Source: Caryophanales bacterium UBA4951 (GTDB lineage: Bacteria > Bacillota_I > Bacilli_A > RFN20 > CAG-826). From it: a DNA stretch of 64,000 nucleotides. The translations under genes and the position numbers were made by a program. The notes below the pieces were generated by a model. The model had not been told where the DNA came from and did not search any database. It was given only the letters and a program-made list of their open reading frames with translations. Shown here one piece after another: positions 7,568 to 17,100 of this stretch. The DNA is taken from positions 9,088 through 73,087 of the forward strand of contig DHAP01000034.1 of assembly GCA_002397465.1 (NCBI GenBank), read 5' to 3'. The stretch's first letter is position 1. The number at the start of each line of letters is the position of its first letter.

Positions 7568-8472
7568 ATTTTGCTTGCGAGACTAGGATAGTCTATAAAT
7601 GGGTTTCTGACATTATATTGTTTATAAAGAAATTCGTTTCTGTAGGTTTCGGTTGGATCTACGGGGTAGGTGGCATTCCATTCCAAAAGGCGGGAAAGTT
7701 TGCCCATCGTCTTCTTTGAGGCGCTGTCGCTCGGGTTGTCGCTGAGCTCAAGCCCGTTTAGTTTCCAATAGCGGGTGGCGGTGTAGAAGATTATTCTGGC
7801 AGCCATTCCACGATATTCCGGATAGCCTTCGCTCCCCGGATCGTAGGTATTGGCACCATCTTTGCTGGGAATTCCATAAAAGTTGTTGCCACGTCCGCTG
7901 TTGACCTTGACGGATGTCGGTCTCAGCATATGCGGGTCGGCGCCCGGGCCGCTTTTGCCGACTCCTCTCGAATTCGGCCAAACATGTTCTTTGTTCCATG
8001 TAGCTCCGCTGTCCCACACGGGGTTTAGAGGGGCTCTATCATAAAAGCCAACCAAGTGTTTTGGGTCTTTTGGATTAAGGTCCGATTTGAGCAAAGTCGT
8101 ATTCAGTTTGCTGTAGTTAGGCACGCTGTTGGCGGCATTGTTCAAAAGCGTAGCTAAATTTCCACGTAAGGTATTTCCGGTTTGGCTGAAATCGACTTTT
8201 GAATAATAGGCGCTTGGGACAATCGGGGTATCATCTGATGAATCGCTAGATGCCGGCTCACTTGTGGAAGGTTCGCTTGTGGAAGGTTCGCTGGTAGATG
8301 GGCTGCTGGTCGATGGCTCACTAGTCGTGGGGTCACTCGTCGTCGGAGCGGGTGCGCTGGTCGTGGTGTCGGTAGAAGAGTCGGTGTTTGAAATGCTCGA
8401 AGTATCAACGTCACAAGAGGCTAGGAAGAGGGCTGCGAGGAAGCAAATGAGTGGTGCAAGTCTTTTTTTCAT
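7555..8472 (-). CDS. Secreted endonuclease I-family lipoprotein
   Basis: 305 residues. The signal peptide ends in lipobox LASC (Cys 20), followed by a Ser/Thr/Pro linker (about residues 25-85) with repeated TSEPS units, then the nuclease domain. Catalytic-type motifs of the EndA/NucM/Vibrio Dns family are clear: NKEHVWPNS (His 163), ADPHMLRPT, RGMAARIIFYTATRY and LLEWN...DPTETYRNE. It should be a membrane-anchored, extracellular, non-specific DNase/RNase for nucleic-acid scavenging or host DNA degradation. Coupled to rdgB, which suits a role in taking in nucleotides. A -10-like GATAAT lies 18 bases upstream of the ATG on the minus strand, with no clear Shine-Dalgarno. Confidence 0.92.
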   Translation of the reverse strand: MKKRLAPLICFLAALFLASCDVDTSSISNTDSSTDTTTSAPAPTTSDPTTSEPSTSSPSTSEPSTSEPSTSEPASSDSSDDTPIVPSAYYSKVDFSQTGNTLRGNLATLLNNAANSVPNYSKLNTTLLKSDLNPKDPKHLVGFYDRAPLNPVWDSGATWNKEHVWPNSRGVGKSGPGADPHMLRPTSVKVNSGRGNNFYGIPSKDGANTYDPGSEGYPEYRGMAARIIFYTATRYWKLNGLELSDNPSDSASKKTMGKLSRLLEWNATYPVDPTETYRNEFLYKQYNVRNPFIDYPSLASKIWSA

Positions 8473-8673
8473 AACGAGTTACTCTATCCCATTATCTAAG
8501 GCTTTGGAAGGCTAAAAAATTTCATGCTGACACTACCGACATCGTAAAAAACGTATATAAAAGTCAAAATAACCACTCGATGAGTAGCGAATTTCAACAA
8601 TGTAACTGTATACAAAAGGCACTATTTCGAAGCTAAGAATTACCGATAAAAGAGATGTTTTTTCAAGCGGCAT
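8473..8673. other. Intergenic stretch without detectable gene
   Basis: About 200 AT-rich bases between the endonuclease promoter and the tRNA terminator. I see no open frame with a start signal, no tRNA-like fold and no strong hairpin. The end next to 8473 holds the minus-strand -10-like GATAAT (8496-8491) for the nuclease gene. Confidence 0.5.
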
Positions 8674-8697
8674 AAAAAAATCCCGATTGCTCGGGAT
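8674..8697 (-). terminator. Intrinsic terminator of the tRNA operon
   Basis: Minus strand: TCCCGA and TCGGGA (8681-8686 and 8691-8696, extended by one A-T pair) with a 4-base loop, then seven T. It lies just after the tRNA-Gly 3' end. Confidence 0.9.
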
Positions 8698-8707
8698 GTC
8701 TTTTCGC

Positions 8708-8781
8708 TGGAGCAGGTGACGGGAATCGGACCCGCATAATCAGCTTGGAAGGCTGATGTTCTACCACTGAACTACACCTGC
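8708..8781 (-). tRNA. tRNA-Gly (anticodon TCC)
   Basis: A 74-nt cloverleaf on the minus strand: acceptor GCAGGTG paired with CACCTGC, discriminator T, encoded CCA. The anticodon stem is CAGCC/GGCTG type with loop TTTCCAA-like, giving anticodon TCC (reads GGA/GGN). T-loop GGTCCGATTCC is normal. Four bases separate it from tRNA-Asp upstream, so they are co-transcribed. Confidence 0.96.
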
Positions 8782-8785
8782 GAAT

Positions 8786-8862
8786 TGGCGGACCATACGA
8801 GATTCGAACTCGTGATCTTCTCCGTGACAGGGAGACATGTTAGACCGCTACACCAATGGTCC
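8786..8862 (-). tRNA. tRNA-Asp (anticodon GTC)
   Basis: A 77-nt cloverleaf on the minus strand: acceptor GGACCAT paired with ATGGTCC, discriminator G, encoded CCA. Anticodon loop CTGTCAC with stem TCTCC/GGAGA-type pairing gives anticodon GTC. T-arm CACGAGTTCGAATCTCGTA is standard. First tRNA of the two-gene operon. Confidence 0.96.
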
Positions 8863-8880
8863 ATCTTTGGCGCGGGAAAC

Positions 8881-8909
8881 AATATAGCACATAGAGCGGT
8901 GGAGGGCAA
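8881..8909 (-). promoter_or_regulatory. Promoter of the tRNA-Asp/tRNA-Gly operon
   Basis: Minus strand: -35 TTGCCC (8909-8904), exactly 17 bases, -10 TATATT (8886-8881), about 18 bases before the first base of tRNA-Asp. The -35 hexamer is identical to that of the promoter at 4179-4207. Confidence 0.8.
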
Positions 8910-8911
8910 AG

Positions 8912-8939
8912 AAAAACGATAGGTCCTTAAACCTATCGT
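8912..8939 (-). terminator. Intrinsic terminator of the CPBP-traX-trxA operon
   Basis: A perfect 9-bp stem ACGATAGGT / ACCTATCGT (8916-8924 and 8931-8939) with a 6-base loop and a T-run on the minus strand. It lies 11 bases after the trxA stop. Confidence 0.92.
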
Positions 8940-8950
8940 CATTTCCTCAC

Positions 8951-9259
8951 TTATTGAACGCCGACGAACTTCTTGAGCGATGGCTCTGGGACATAGCCGA
9001 CGCTTTGACGAACGGCCTTGCCGTCTTCGAAGTAGACGAGAGTCGGAATCGAGTAGACGTTGAACATCGCCGCGATTTCCTCGGCTTTGTCGACGTCGAC
9101 CTTGATGACTTTGATTTCCGGATGGTCTTTTGAGAGCTTCTCAACGAGCGGTGAGAGCATGCTGCAGGGGCCGCACCAGGTGGCGAAGAAGTCCACGAGG
9201 ACCTTTCCTTCCTTCGTTTCCTTCTCGAACTCGTCTTTCTTTTCTATGTGCAATAACAT
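8951..9259 (-). CDS. trxA: Thioredoxin
   Basis: 102 residues, normal length, single thioredoxin fold. The redox motif WCGPC is at residues 28-32 and the cis-Pro loop SIPT near residue 74. It reduces protein disulfides in the cytoplasm using thioredoxin reductase, which is not in this window. A strong AAAGGAG lies before the ATG. Last gene of a minus-strand operon behind the TraX-like and CPBP genes. Confidence 0.97.
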   Translation of the reverse strand: MLLHIEKKDEFEKETKEGKVLVDFFATWCGPCSMLSPLVEKLSKDHPEIKVIKVDVDKAEEIAAMFNVYSIPTLVYFEDGKAVRQSVGYVPEPSLKKFVGVQ

Positions 9260-9273
9260 AATCGTTTCTCCTT

Positions 9274-10176
9274 TTAAGCAAATATTATGCTAAAGATCAG
9301 CCCAATCAAAGCAAGATGCACTGGGTAGTAGAGATACTCGGAATAACGGAACCATTTTTTGTCATATCCTCGCTTGCCGTTATAGAGGAACAAGAGGATG
9401 GCGTCGACTAAGCAATAGGTTTGCTGGGACATGTAATATGGATCGATCGGCCCCATGTAGGAAAGGGCCCAGAAGAAGACGGTGACGATGACCAGAACCG
9501 AGATGTAAATGGTGTTGGTCATCCCCTGATAGCCTTTGCTCTTCAAGAAGCCTTGATAAGCCTCATCGTCGTTTCCGAAGCTTTTCTTGGCATAAGAGGC
9601 GACGATTTTCGGGGCGTAGTAAAAGCCTAAGAACATCAAGAAACCATAGAGGTTATAGCCACCTCTGAAGAGTTCGGGGAAGTACTGGCTCCAGACGCTG
9701 GTCAAGGAAGAGCTGGCAGCATAAGTCTCACTCACGTAGGCCGAGTAACACAAAACGATATAGGCAAGAGGCAAAATGGCCAATCCCTTTTTCCAGCCTT
9801 TTTGCTCGAGAAGGTAGATGAACAGGGAATAAAGCAGCAAATCCGTGAAAGCTTGGGCGGTGGCGTATCCTGATCCAAGGTTGCCATAATAGAGCACTAA
9901 TTCCACGACAAACACCAGAGCCCAGATGAGGGCCAACCTAAGAATATAGTTAGCCCGGTCTTTGGTGTGGCGGAGCCCTTCGGCGAGCATAAGAACGAAA
10001 AGAGGAAAAGCCAGCCTTCCGATGATGCGGAAAGCGTATCCGCAGATATAGGCTCCGCTGCCCTCGGCGAAATAACCGGAATTCATCAAAATGACCCCGA
10101 TATGGTCGAGAGTCATTGTCACGATGCCAATGATTTTCAGAACGAATTCGTCGAGTACCTGTGCTTTTTCTTTCAT
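9274..10176 (-). CDS. TraX-family polytopic membrane protein
   Basis: 300 residues, about eight to nine hydrophobic helices. The start IIGIVTMTLDHIGVIL, the segment FRIIGRLAFPLFVLMLAEG and the end YLYYPVHLALIGL are the TraX family signatures (PF05857). TraX of F plasmid acetylates pilin. Chromosomal Firmicutes homologues are thought to be membrane acyltransferase-like proteins of unknown substrate; the conserved His in DHIG would be the candidate active residue. Eight bases from the CPBP gene and 14 from trxA, so part of one operon. Confidence 0.85.
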   Translation of the reverse strand: MKEKAQVLDEFVLKIIGIVTMTLDHIGVILMNSGYFAEGSGAYICGYAFRIIGRLAFPLFVLMLAEGLRHTKDRANYILRLALIWALVFVVELVLYYGNLGSGYATAQAFTDLLLYSLFIYLLEQKGWKKGLAILPLAYIVLCYSAYVSETYAASSSLTSVWSQYFPELFRGGYNLYGFLMFLGFYYAPKIVASYAKKSFGNDDEAYQGFLKSKGYQGMTNTIYISVLVIVTVFFWALSYMGPIDPYYMSQQTYCLVDAILLFLYNGKRGYDKKWFRYSEYLYYPVHLALIGLIFSIIFA

Positions 10177-10183
10177 ATGTTCC

Positions 10184-11083
10184 TTATGCGGCGAAAGCGA
10201 CGATTATGATTTCTATCACTCCGACGAGGTTATTGGTGATGTGGGCTAGGAAGGAAGCGCCGAAACCAAATTTATCATAGAGCCAGGCAAAGACAAAGCC
10301 GGAAATAAGATAATCGGGGAAGGAGAGCCATTCATTGATGTCGTTGACCCAGACTAGGGCCCCCGAGGAATTGTATTTGAGAAAGTTCATGTGGATGAAG
10401 GCGAAGAAGACCGATGCCATGATGTAGGCGAAATAGGTGTTGGCCCTTTTGCTTAGCCCGAACAAGCCGACCCGATATGTGAGCTCCTCGCAGAAAGGGC
10501 CAAGTATTCCGATGCAAAGGACCGCCAAGACCGGCGACTCTTTGACGATGAGAATGATGTTCTTCTGGTTTTCGTTGTCGCTCGTGGCTCCCAAAGCGGT
10601 GGAGATTTGGCTCCAAAGAGAACTGATAAGAATCAACACGATGCCACCTAAGATTCCATAGAGGCATTTCTTGTTTTTGAAGTTTGAGAAAAGACGTGGG
10701 ATGTTTCTGCCGACGATGGCCATCATCACGATGAAAAGGAGGATGTAGGAACCATAATTGACGATGGATAGATACTGAGACGAGGACTGGAATGTCTTGA
10801 GGGCCGAGACCAAATCGTCGCCCGAAAGGCCATTTGAGGCATAAGAAGAACTGACGATTGAGACGGTGATCAAAGCCAAGATGGTGGCCAAAATCTGAAA
10901 TCCGCCCCAGCCCATCAAAAATAGTCCGCCCTCTCTCCAAGGACCCATCGGGGTCATGTTGGCGAAACGGCGAGTGGTTTCGCTATCCATCGACGGAGTG
11001 TCACAGCTTGGGCATTTCCCCAGCGCTGGGTCATAGGCTTTGCCACATTTTGAGCAATATTCTTTATGAAAGGCTGTTTTCAT
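10184..11083 (-). CDS. CPBP intramembrane metalloprotease with N-terminal zinc ribbon
   Basis: 299 residues. A zinc ribbon with Cys 10, 13, 24 and 27 precedes about seven to eight membrane helices. The three CPBP (Abi/Rce1) motifs are present: EELTYR (EExxxR) near residue 202, FAFIHMN (FxxxH) and HITNN (HxxxN) near the C-terminus. The protein should cleave substrates inside the membrane; in Gram-positives relatives process peptides or give bacteriocin self-immunity. First gene of the minus-strand operon with traX and trxA. A -10-like TAGAAT (11123-11118) lies upstream. Confidence 0.88.
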   Translation of the reverse strand: MKTAFHKEYCSKCGKAYDPALGKCPSCDTPSMDSETTRRFANMTPMGPWREGGLFLMGWGGFQILATILALITVSIVSSSYASNGLSGDDLVSALKTFQSSSQYLSIVNYGSYILLFIVMMAIVGRNIPRLFSNFKNKKCLYGILGGIVLILISSLWSQISTALGATSDNENQKNIILIVKESPVLAVLCIGILGPFCEELTYRVGLFGLSKRANTYFAYIMASVFFAFIHMNFLKYNSSGALVWVNDINEWLSFPDYLISGFVFAWLYDKFGFGASFLAHITNNLVGVIEIIIVAFAA

Positions 11084-11124
11084 GAGTTGCTGGGTTCTTT
11101 CTTTGAAAGACTTAACTATTCTAA

Positions 11125-11154
11125 TTGATATTTGAACCTATTCCACCCCATAAT
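11125..11154 (+). promoter_or_regulatory. Promoter of the giant CvpA-like surface protein gene
   Basis: TTGATA (11125-11130), 18 bases, CATAAT (11149-11154). The transcript would start near 11161 and leave AAAGG about eight bases before ATG 11172. It overlaps, in the opposite orientation, the -10 of the divergent CPBP gene. Confidence 0.55.
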
Positions 11155-11171
11155 TTAACAAAGGCAAAACA

Positions 11172-14100
11172 ATGGATGAGATACTCAATTACATGAACAT
11201 CGCGCTGATAGTGCTTTTCGTGGCCGTTTGGGTCATCCTTCTTTTATGTTTTTTGCGCGGGCTCGCGCGAGGATGGCGTTATGGCCTCTATCGTTTCGTC
11301 TCTTTCGCCGTCATCTTCACGGTGGCTTTGACGACTTTGAAGCCTTTGAGCAATGCCTTGGGCAATTGGGACCTTACCTCATTTGGGATCCCAGAGATCA
11401 ACATCGCCATTCAAAATGGTGATTCAAGCGTTAACCTCACCGCCAGTTTCGGAACGCCTTATAGCGTTTTGTCGTCCCTTATTGATCAGTTCTTAAGAGC
11501 CATGAACGTCAGCATGTCCCCTGAAGGCATCGCCAATTATGCCGGGGCTTTGGCTCAGTCGATCGTCTTGCTGCTATTGATTCTCATCGAAGGAATCCTC
11601 ATCGCCACGATCGTCAATCTCCTCGTGATGCTCTTCTGGCATCTTATCTGGAAGCACTTGATTCCGAAGAAGACCAGAAAGGCCACTTATAAAAAAGGAA
11701 AGATTTGGAGCGCTTTGTCAGACACCCTCGTAGGGCTCTTGTGCATGGCGATGATAATCTTCCCGCTCACGAGCGTTGTGAACAGTCTCAGCGATTCCTG
11801 GAAGAGCGTAAAGGATAGCGTTGATGGCACATCGATAAAAGCCGATAAGACGACAGCCGACACGATTGATGCGGTGGTCGATACATATGATTCGTCATTG
11901 TTCTCCCAGATTTTCTTCAGTTGGACCAAGAACGATTCGACTGGTGGAAAGACATTCGATTCCTATCTCATCGACTATCTGACCAAGAGCGATTATAACG
12001 ACACGACGGTAAGTTTCGTCCAAGAGGTTTCCTCTTTTGCGAAAATAGGAAGCGCCCTCGTCCAAGGCGGCGTCCTCTCCGAAAACGGCATCAATCAGTC
12101 ATCGATCGCCTATTTCGCTTGCACATCATATGCCCCTTATATCCTAAAGGCCCTATCCCAAAGCAGCCTTGTGACGGGAATACTTCCATATGCCCTTTCC
12201 ATCTTGACGAACATGGATCAGGTCTCTTCCTACGTGAAGACAAATGCCGGATTTGACTTCACAACCTATAACTATTCAGACTTCATTTCCAAATTCGCTG
12301 ATTTATATCAAGGTTTGATCGATAGCGGAATAACCGGTTCCTTGTTTGACGATGACGGGAACCTCACTTCGACTGAAGGGCTGCTTGAAACCGCCTTTAG
12401 CGGCGACACCGTCACTCCGATGGAAGACTTGCTCAACGCCCTCGACAGCGATGAGCTCAAGCTATTCGACGATCTTGTCTCGACCGCTTTGTACGTTCAG
12501 GCGTGCAAAGACACCACTGACGGGACATCCGCAGACCCGACAAAGTTTGGCATTTCTGATTTCCTCCCGTCGGTCGGCACTGATTATGACGAAGACGGGG
12601 ATGGGACGCCTGATTCGGTTCCGACTTCCTTTTCCGACATCGACTGGGGCACCCAAATAGCCACTTTATATGATACGGTCGTTCAATTGTTCTCGATAGA
12701 CAGCCGTTTCTTCACAGTTTTGGCTGGCGGCATCGATAGTGGTACCTTCAGCATGGACATCAACGACCTCATCACCATCATCGTCGATAACATCGACAAA
12801 GTTGGCGAGATATTCTATGGCAAAGATGAAACCTCAAGCGAGACCACGAGCGGATTGAAAAAAGAAGCCTCAACCTCTACCAGCAAATGCCTTTTGGATT
12901 CGATGTTCGTCGAGAATGCCTTGCCAAAAGCTTTGGACTATCTCGCTTCCTCGCTCAACACCTCCTTCTCGCTGAGCGATGAGAACGCGATTGATTTCGC
13001 TGACGTCAAGAGCACCTTGTTCAACGATGACATGGACACGCAAATCTCTTCGGTCAAAACGGAATTCAAATCCCTTTTCACCGTGGTATCGACAATCTGC
13101 AAGAGCGATGACGGAAAGGCCTTCCTCACAAACCTTGAGGAGAAACCTGGCCTATATATGAAGGACAATGTCTTTTATGGGGCCAGCGATGGCTTATTGG
13201 ACGCATTGGCTGATAGCTTGGAAAAGCTTGATGATTCTTCCATCGCATCTGCGATCATGCCTAAAGTCTTTAACTCATTCTTGTCAGGCAGCGACTCGAT
13301 ATTCGCCTCAATGAACATCAATCTGACCCTTAACTTCGACAACATTAAAGTCGGCGAGGAGCTTTCAAAGATCGTGAAGGCCTTCAAAGGATGCCAAAAC
13401 ATCATCACTTACGTGCAAACGCTCGGCGATACGGCATCTTTGACGGGTTCAGCCCTTTCAGACGTCCTCAACACTTTCGCCGCTTATAGCGATGAACTAT
13501 CGACTTTGCTCAACCTCTTCGTCACCTCAAAAATCTTCAATCCGACGGCCAGCTCGACCTATTCCACCAACCAGAACCTTTACGAGGTCATCAATTCTTT
13601 GCTTGGTTCGTTCATGAGCGGCGATTATTCGAGCACCCTGCAATCCGTCATTGAGAACACCAACTTCAAAGCTTCCGACGAGATGGACTCTTTGGTCACG
13701 ATCATCCAAGATCTAGCCTCGAATTCCATTCTCTCCAAAATCGATGAGTTCAAGAACACCAGCTCGCTTTCGGTCCTTAGCGACATCGACTTTACGACCT
13801 TGTTCGCGGACATCAACGATTCATCGATCATCAGTTCTGTTTTAGGAAAGGTCCTTGACTCCTTGCTTGAAAACTCCGGGATCTTTGCCGCCGGGGAACT
13901 CGGCTCAGAAGGGAATCCTTCATTTACCAATGTCACAAACTGGGAGGATGAAGGCGCTGGCATTTCAGCCCTTATCAAAGCGGCCGCCACCATCGGCGAT
14001 TTCAGCAACATCGACTTCCTGAACAGCGACCCTGATGTCATTACGGACATCATCTCTTCATTGTCGCAGTCCCAGATCTTCACCTCCAAGGATACCGAAG

Positions 14101-17100
14101 GGAATGAGACTTATGTCTTCTCTACTTATATAGGCAATAAGCTCATCTCCTATTTTTCGGGCGATACCATGAGCGACACCGTCAAAGAGTTCTTCTCCGA
14201 CAAAGGAACCGACTCAACCAATTACACCTATGAGACATTAAAAACCGCTTTTGCAAGCGTCAGCAAAGCCGAATGGAAGAACACCGAAGCCGCCAATTTG
14301 GGCGACATGATCTATTACATCCAACAGATGGGCGGATTGGATTCCTTCTCCGGCGACCTCAGAAAGCTTTCGGCTGACTCGATTTCCTCTTTATTGGACA
14401 CCATTTCCTCTTCCAAGCCTTTCGGTCAGGTCGTCACCTATCATTTCTATTCCACTTTGGTCAACGTCCTCCAGTCTTCTTTGACCGCTTTCTCCTATTC
14501 GAACCTTGATTACGTCTATAGCGCAACCGCGGCTCAAAGAAGAAGCGAGAACACACAGCTCTCCAAACTGCTTCACGTGGTCCTTGACCCGAACGGGGTC
14601 GATAGCAGTGGCGCTTACACCTACGCCTTGCTCGATTCGAATGGCAATGTCTCCTCGTCCATTTCCATCGACAACGCCGATCCGGACTATGTCGTGACCC
14701 CGTTACTGGAGTCCTTGGCCGACTCTTGCGTCTTCAACACCCTTAAAGTCAAGACCACGACTCCGACCGTCACTTATGAGAGCCAGACGGCTTTTGAGGC
14801 CGAGGTCAGCGATCTTTTGATTTCCTCAGGTTTATATGGCGATTCGGCCGATGAAAGCGTCAAATCAAACGTCCGTTCGATCGTCAGCGCCGTCGCTCCT
14901 GACGATACGAGCACCAATGATGACGAGAATTCGAGCGATACAGGCCGCTTTGGGAAGTGGAATTCTGAAATCTCCAACTTGGCCACGGTTTTGGGCGACG
15001 TTCAAAACATGGGGTTGGATTTCTCCTCCTTCTCCCTCACCAGCCTCTTCAGCGTCGGAAGCGCCAACAACGAGGCCAACCGTCAGAACATCGAAGGACT
15101 TTTGATCGACATCAATGCTTCCAAGTTACTCTACAAAGCCGTTCCGCTACAGATCAAGAACTCCATCAGTTCCGTCAGCGGATCCGGCAGCGGGCTCAAC
15201 CTCACCGGCGTCAATTACGATTATTTGAATGGGCAGCCTTATGGCGATGACGAATGCAAGACCCTCTCCTACGTAATAATGGATGGCACCTTGCTTCAAG
15301 GCGTCGACATGTCGAGCGTCGCAAGCCTCACTGATTCCGAGATTGACATCTTCTCGCAGCTGCTTACCAAAATGTCCTCGAGCCGCGTCTTCAACACCCT
15401 GGCCCTCAAGGATGACGGAATAACCTATTATTCCGAGACCGCCTTCGAAAGCCAAATCAGCGAATTCCTTATCTCGTCGGAATTATATGGCGACAAGACC
15501 AGCGAAACGGTCAAGAGCAAAGTCCGTTCGATCGTCGATGCGGTGGCGCCTGATGATGGCACTATCACCACGGACGATGCCGCGAGATTCAAGATCTGGG
15601 CCGGCGGAGACGGAGCGACCGGAGAGGTCGACAATATCGTGAATGTTTTAAGAGATATCAAGAGCCTTAATCTTGATATGTCTTCCTTCTCATTTACCTC
15701 GATGTTCAGTGGGGTCGATGATGCTACCGCCAACACGAACCGCGAGAACGTCGCCAGTTTGTTGAAAGACATCAATGCCTCCAAAGTCCTTTATAAAGCC
15801 GTTCCTGTCCAAATCAAGAACTCCCTTGACTCAGTAACGGGTTCTGGCAGCGGACTTAATCTCACTGGCATCAACTATGACTACCGTAATGGACTACCAT
15901 ACGAGGACAGCGAATGCGACACCCTTTCCTATGTCATCATGGATGGCTGCCGACTCCAGAACGTCAACACGTCAAGCGTTTCGAGCCTCACCGATTCGGA
16001 AATTGATATTTTCTCCGAGATGCTTACGAAGATGTCTTCTAGCCGTATTTTCAACACTCTGGCTCTCAAAGACGACGGAATAACATATTATTCCGAGACC
16101 GCCTTCGAAAGTCAGATCAGCGAGTTCTTGATCTATTCTGAGCTCTACGGCAGCAAACTTGACACATCTGTCACTTCAAACGTCCGCTCGATAGTCGATG
16201 CGGTGGCACCGGATGATTCAAGCGTAACCACGGACGATGCCGCTAGATTCAAGATCTGGGCCGGAGGCGATGGCACCACGGGCGAAGTCGAGAACATCGT
16301 CAACGTCCTGCGTGACATCAAGAGCATGAATCTGGACATCTCCTCATTCTCCTTCACTTCGATGTTTGCCGGCGTCGATGCGGCAACCGCCAACACGAAC
16401 CGCGAGAACGTCGAGAACCTTCTCGTGCACATCAATACCTCAAAAGTTCTTTATAAAGCCATACCGGTTCAAATGAAGGGCGCGGTCGAAGCGACCAACG
16501 TCGGAACCTCGGGCTTCACTCTCAGCGGAGCCAATTACGATTACAAGAACGGCCAACCTTATGGCGACGACGAATGCAATACGCTTTCTTACATCCTCAT
16601 GGATTCGGCTTCGATAAGCTCAATCAACGCCAGCGACATCGCGAGCTTGAGCGACTCATCGATCTCCACCTTGACGGATCTACTCTCCTACATGGCCAAG
16701 AGCCATATCTTCAACTCGACCTCTTCTGGCAGCGGATCGACTGTCTTCCAAAGCAATTTGGCCACAATCTTGACCACTGACACCTTAGGCGATATCTATT
16801 ATTCGTCGATCAGCCCTAAGGATACCTATTTCACGAACCTTAATTCCGCGAGTGGGACCTCTGGCCTCTATTATTCCGACAAGAGCTCCAAATCGGCTTA
16901 CTATTCTTCTTATTACTTCCCATCGATCGGAGTCAATTCCAGCGCTTCGAGCTATGACGTCTCACTCATCAATGGCGACAACGGCTCAATCAAGAGCGTC
17001 CTCACTTTGCTTCGCGATAATTCAACCGCTCTTTCTTCTTTCAGCAGCGGTGGAACCTCCTCGATCAATGAGACGACTCTCGTCAGCGTCCTTGAAGGTC

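Noticed and set aside
8264..8414. Short direct repeats in the endonuclease gene as a regulatory repeat
   Set aside because: They encode the TSEPS linker between the lipobox and nuclease domain and are ordinary low-complexity coding sequence.
14703..16679. Direct repeats that might be read as a CRISPR or mobile repeat array
   Set aside because: The periodicity is ~660 bp, fully in frame, with no short identical repeats and unique spacers; it is protein module duplication.
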